Source: Bacteroidales bacterium
Lineage (GTDB): Bacteria > Bacteroidota > Bacteroidia > Bacteroidales > GCA-2748055
Direction: 5' to 3'
Length of the DNA: 64,000 nucleotides
Assembly: GCA_021738565.1 (NCBI GenBank)
Contig: JAIPBT010000011.1
Location: 1-64,000 of the forward strand
Of this stretch, positions 61,123 through 64,000 are shown piece after piece; position 1 is the first letter of the stretch; each line of letters opens with the position of its first letter. Below the pieces are notes generated by a model. The model did not search any database and was not told the DNA's origin. It saw nothing but the letters and a program-made list of their open reading frames with translations. A program made the position numbers and the translations under genes.

Positions 61123-61440
61123 CTATAAAAGCTTTTCAAGTTTATTTACCAGGGCGCTTTTAGGAACGGCACCCACCTGCTTGTCTGCAATTTCCCCATC
61201 TTTAAAAAACAGGACGGTAGGAATGTTCCTGATCCCAAATTTTTGGGTAATACCGGGATTGCTATCCACATCCAGTTTTGTAACAATAGCTTTTCCCTCA
61301 TAGTCATTGCCAATTTCTTCAACAATGGGCCCGACCATTCTGCACGGACCGCACCATTCTGCCCAAAAATCAACAATAACCGGCTTATCTGATTGAAGAA
61401 CAACTTCTTCAAAATTTTTATCAGTAACTTCTAATGCCAT
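61123..61440 (-). CDS. trxA: Thioredoxin
   Basis: A 105-residue cytoplasmic disulfide reductase. The active site is WCGPC with Cys30 and Cys33 after VIVDFWAE; KLDVDSNPGITQKFGIRNIPTVLFFKDG with the cis-Pro loop (IPT) is standard. ATG 61440 (MALEVTDKNF) is chosen over an in-frame start at 61479, whose extra 13 residues overlap the promoter. It is a single-gene unit with its own promoter and terminator, downstream of dnaE. Confidence 0.95.
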   Translation of the reverse strand: MALEVTDKNFEEVVLQSDKPVIVDFWAEWCGPCRMVGPIVEEIGNDYEGKAIVTKLDVDSNPGITQKFGIRNIPTVLFFKDGEIADKQVGAVPKSALVNKLEKLL

Positions 61441-61476
61441 AATGATATTTTTAGTTTTATTATTGTAAATGTAACG

Positions 61477-61507
61477 CAAAAATATAGTAAAAAGTTTTTC
61501 ATACCAA
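61477..61507 (-). promoter_or_regulatory. Promoter of trxA
   Basis: On the minus strand TTG (61507-61505), 20 bp, TATTTTTG (61484-61477). The -33 box lies inside the end of dnaE, so trxA can be expressed apart from dnaE. Confidence 0.65.
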
Positions 61508-64000
61508 CTTGAAATCTATATCTGTTCTTTCATTCAGAAAATTTAAAAGGTTATCAGACAATTCAATTTGCCTGTTCCTGCTGAACAGATCAACATTGAT
61601 GTTATTTTCATGATCAAACACATTTACTTTAAGTATCTTTCCTTTAGATGCAACCGAATATTTTTCAAGTTCATGGATAAACTGCTGGTTGATCGATTGG
61701 AGAGGGACATCCAGTTTCACTGCCTTGACCACTTTATCCTTCACTTCCGAGAGGTGCGAAATGTGCTTGATTTTCAATGAATACACTATTTTACCCGGTT
61801 CGTCCCTGGGCCTCCATTCATTCACGGACGCCCTGATCAGTAAAGCAATTTCAGGACTGAAAAAAGATTTGAATTTGGCATAGTCGTCTGTCCTGAGCCG
61901 AATGGTGTATGTGTCGTTAAAATCCTCAATAACAGCGATCAGGTATGGTTTGTTCCTCCACTGATCCACAGTATCTTTCACTGTTTTCACAATTCCGCAA
62001 AAGGTAAATTCCCTGCCGGCCAGGACTTTAAGATCACTCATTTCATACAGGCTGGTTGTGCAAAATGAATTGATTTCTGTTTTGAACCTGTCAAGCGGAT
62101 GTGCGGTCAGGTACATTCCTATGAGTTCTTTTTCCTTGTTGATCTTATCCAGCAGATGCCATTCATCAAGATCCGGGGGGTCCGGCTTTGAAATGTTACC
62201 CTGGTCCATTTCCCCAAAGAGATTTTGTTGTGGGGTGTTCTTCTCAAATTGATGTTTGTTCCCGTATTTAATGAGTTTTTCAATAAACGTCGGTTCATCT
62301 TCCTCCGTTTCGATAAATTGCCGTCTGCTGATCTCCCCGATGGTATCGAAAGCTCCTGATATGGCCAATCCTTCCAGGGTTTTTCGATTTACGGAAGAGA
62401 GGTTATTCCTTTCCACGAAGTCATATATATCGAGATATGGTCCGTTCTTTTGACGCTCTTCAATGATTGATTCCACCGCTGATTCCCCGACACCTTTAAT
62501 GGCTCCCAATCCGAACCTGATGTTTCCATCATCATTTACCGTGAATTTAAGGTTACTTTCGTTGATACAGGGTCCAAGTACAGAGACATTCATCCTCCGG
62601 CACTCATCCATGAAAATACCGATCTTTTTAATGTCCGCAATGTTCCTGCTGAGCACTGCGGCCATAAACTCGGCCGGATAGTTAGCTTTGAGATATGCAG
62701 TCTGGTATGAAACATATGCATAACATGTAGAATGGGATTTGTTGAATGCATATTGGGCAAATGCTTCCCAGTCCTTCCAGATCTTTTCAATAATGTTCTT
62801 GCTGTAGCCGTTTTTCTGACACCCTTCTGTAAATTTCACCCTGAGTTCATCCATCATCTTACGGATCTTTTTGCCCATGGCTTTTCGAAGGGAATCAGCC
62901 TGTCCGCCCGAAAACCCTGCAAGTTTTCTTGAGAGGAGCATGACCTGTTCCTGGTAAACCGTAATTCCGTAAGTGTCCTTTAGTGCCTCTTCCATTTCCG
63001 GAAGGTCGAACTCAATCTTTTCTTTGCCGTGTTTCCGGTTGATGAATTTTGGGATGTATTCCATCGGTCCGGGCCTGTAGAGCGCATTCATAGCGATCAG
63101 GTCCTCGAACCTGTTAGGCTTCAGGTTCCTCAGGTGTTTTTTCATACCGGCAGATTCAAACTGGAAAATTCCGGTTGTTTCCCCCCTTGAATAGAGATCA
63201 AAGGTTGCTTTATCATCCAGGGTGACATTTTCAATATCGATCTCCTTTCCCCTGGATAATTTGATGTTTTCCAGGGTATCTTTAATGATGGACAGGGTTT
63301 TCAAACCGAGGAAATCCATTTTGAGCATTCCTGCATCTTCCACATGTTTCCCATCGTACTGTGTAACCAGCAGTTCCGAATCCTTTGAAGTACAGACCGG
63401 TATGTTGTCGGTGAGATCGTTGCGGCCTATGATGATCCCGCATGCATGAAGACCTGTCTGGCGTACAGAACCTTCCAGTGTCTCCGCGTATTTTAGCGTA
63501 TTGACAATGAGCGGATTGGCAGAATTTTTTTCCTTTCGGAGTTCTTCAACTTCTTCAAAAGCTTTTTTCAGGGTAATGCCCGGTCTTTCCGGAACCAGTT
63601 TGGCGAGCCTGTCGGCTTCAGGCAATGGCAGCCTCTGGATCCTTGCAATGTCCCTGATTGCCATTTTTGCTGCCATGGTTCCAAAAGTGATGATATGAGC
63701 CACCACCTCGTAGCCGTATTTTTCGGCAACCCAGTGGAGAACCTGGTCGCGGCCGTCTTCATCGAAATCGATATCTATATCGGGCATGGAGATCCTGTCG
63801 GGATTCAGGAATCGTTCAAAGAGGAGGTCGTATCTTATCGGGTCTATATCAGTGATTTTAAGGCAATATGCAACTGCTGATCCGGCGGCAGACCCCCTTC
63901 CCGGTCCCACTGCAACCCCCATTTTTCTTGCAGTCGAAATGAAATCCTGAACGATCAGGAAGTAGCCCGGGAACCCCATCCTTTTTACCGTATTCAACTC
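61499..64000 (-). CDS. dnaE: DNA polymerase III alpha subunit, C-terminal part
   Basis: The gene runs off the right edge of the window; 833 codons of the C-terminal part are present. The palm and active site include GVAVGPGRGSAAGSAVAYCL and PDIDIDFDEDGRDQVL (catalytic Asp residues); GTMAAKMAIRDIAR, the fingers region with YRPGPMEYIPKFINRKHG and YQEQVM, FNKSHSTCYAYVSYQTAYLKANYPAEF, the helix-hairpin-helix FGLGAIKGVGESAVESI and an OB-fold (REFTFCGIVKTVKDTV) follow. It copies the chromosome. The N-terminal PHP domain lies outside the window. Confidence 0.96.
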   Translation of the reverse strand, partial: ELNTVKRMGFPGYFLIVQDFISTARKMGVAVGPGRGSAAGSAVAYCLKITDIDPIRYDLLFERFLNPDRISMPDIDIDFDEDGRDQVLHWVAEKYGYEVVAHIITFGTMAAKMAIRDIARIQRLPLPEADRLAKLVPERPGITLKKAFEEVEELRKEKNSANPLIVNTLKYAETLEGSVRQTGLHACGIIIGRNDLTDNIPVCTSKDSELLVTQYDGKHVEDAGMLKMDFLGLKTLSIIKDTLENIKLSRGKEIDIENVTLDDKATFDLYSRGETTGIFQFESAGMKKHLRNLKPNRFEDLIAMNALYRPGPMEYIPKFINRKHGKEKIEFDLPEMEEALKDTYGITVYQEQVMLLSRKLAGFSGGQADSLRKAMGKKIRKMMDELRVKFTEGCQKNGYSKNIIEKIWKDWEAFAQYAFNKSHSTCYAYVSYQTAYLKANYPAEFMAAVLSRNIADIKKIGIFMDECRRMNVSVLGPCINESNLKFTVNDDGNIRFGLGAIKGVGESAVESIIEERQKNGPYLDIYDFVERNNLSSVNRKTLEGLAISGAFDTIGEISRRQFIETEEDEPTFIEKLIKYGNKHQFEKNTPQQNLFGEMDQGNISKPDPPDLDEWHLLDKINKEKELIGMYLTAHPLDRFKTEINSFCTTSLYEMSDLKVLAGREFTFCGIVKTVKDTVDQWRNKPYLIAVIEDFNDTYTIRLRTDDYAKFKSFFSPEIALLIRASVNEWRPRDEPGKIVYSLKIKHISHLSEVKDKVVKAVKLDVPLQSINQQFIHELEKYSVASKGKILKVNVFDHENNINVDLFSRNRQIELSDNLLNFLNERTDIDFKLV

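Overview
The window is chromosomal DNA of a member of the Bacteroidota, most likely an anaerobic or facultatively fermentative Bacteroidales-like organism. The evidence is a SusC/SusD pair, a TonB receptor paired with a DUF4249 lipoprotein, a two-component-type propeller protein, many Sec and lipoprotein signals that end in AQ or in a Cys without an enriched Shine-Dalgarno, and several promoters of the Bacteroidota type (TTG, 19-21 bp, TAnnTTTG). About 48 protein genes, one tRNA and many short dispersed repeats are supported. No CRISPR array, rRNA, integrase or intact insertion sequence was seen.

Layout. 0-2.7 kb is an accessory patch: tRNA-Leu(CAA), a four-helix-bundle (S23/IVS) gene, an AAA_14/DUF4143 ATPase, and a second truncated copy of the four-helix gene. 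2.7-6.1 kb holds a TonB receptor and its DUF4249 lipoprotein. 6.4-12.5 kb holds small membrane and zinc-ribbon proteins, dCMP deaminase with a CtpA-type protease, a Spy/CpxP-like protein, an alpha/beta hydrolase and an Xaa-Pro aminopeptidase. 12.7-16.1 kb is the sdhCAB (succinate dehydrogenase/fumarate reductase) operon, followed by a second Xaa-Pro aminopeptidase. 17.7-20.4 kb holds a conserved unknown, a CPBP protease and DusB. 20.7-26.1 kb is a catabolic-looking cluster of an exported RraA-like protein, a BASS transporter, a Tat-type enolase-superfamily protein and a secreted unknown. 26.1-33.1 kb holds mpl, mutB, mutA and fumC. With sdhCAB these cover fumarate hydration and reduction and succinyl-CoA/methylmalonyl-CoA isomerisation, the core of a succinate-propionate route.

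33.2-41.0 kb is a secreted CAP lipoprotein, a large BNR/sortilin-like propeller and a SusD/SusC pair flanked by related short repeats. 41.4-47.1 kb is a tight operon read leftward: TetR, outer-membrane barrel, LolD-like ATPase, two FtsX-type permeases and a LolA-like protein, with a candidate TetR operator in front and an intrinsic terminator at its end. 47.2-54.7 kb holds asnB, a Tat-type Gfo/Idh oxidoreductase, prfB with a programmed +1 frameshift, a ThuA lipoprotein, recX, prmC and ribD. 54.9-60.4 kb is the most unusual locus: an exported TPR-caspase-like protease two bases upstream of a periplasmic 14-blade propeller sensor fused through one membrane helix to a cytoplasmic SpoIIE phosphatase. 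The window ends with a LOG-family protein, thioredoxin and the 3' part of dnaE.

The strongest observations are the caspase/propeller-SpoIIE pair, a dispersed palindromic repeat family whose two long copies show compensatory changes in their arms, a fragment of a diverged mpl 3' end left behind next to a secreted unknown gene, and an exported RraA/enolase pair around a BASS transporter. All functions are inferred by reading translated sequence; no database search was run.
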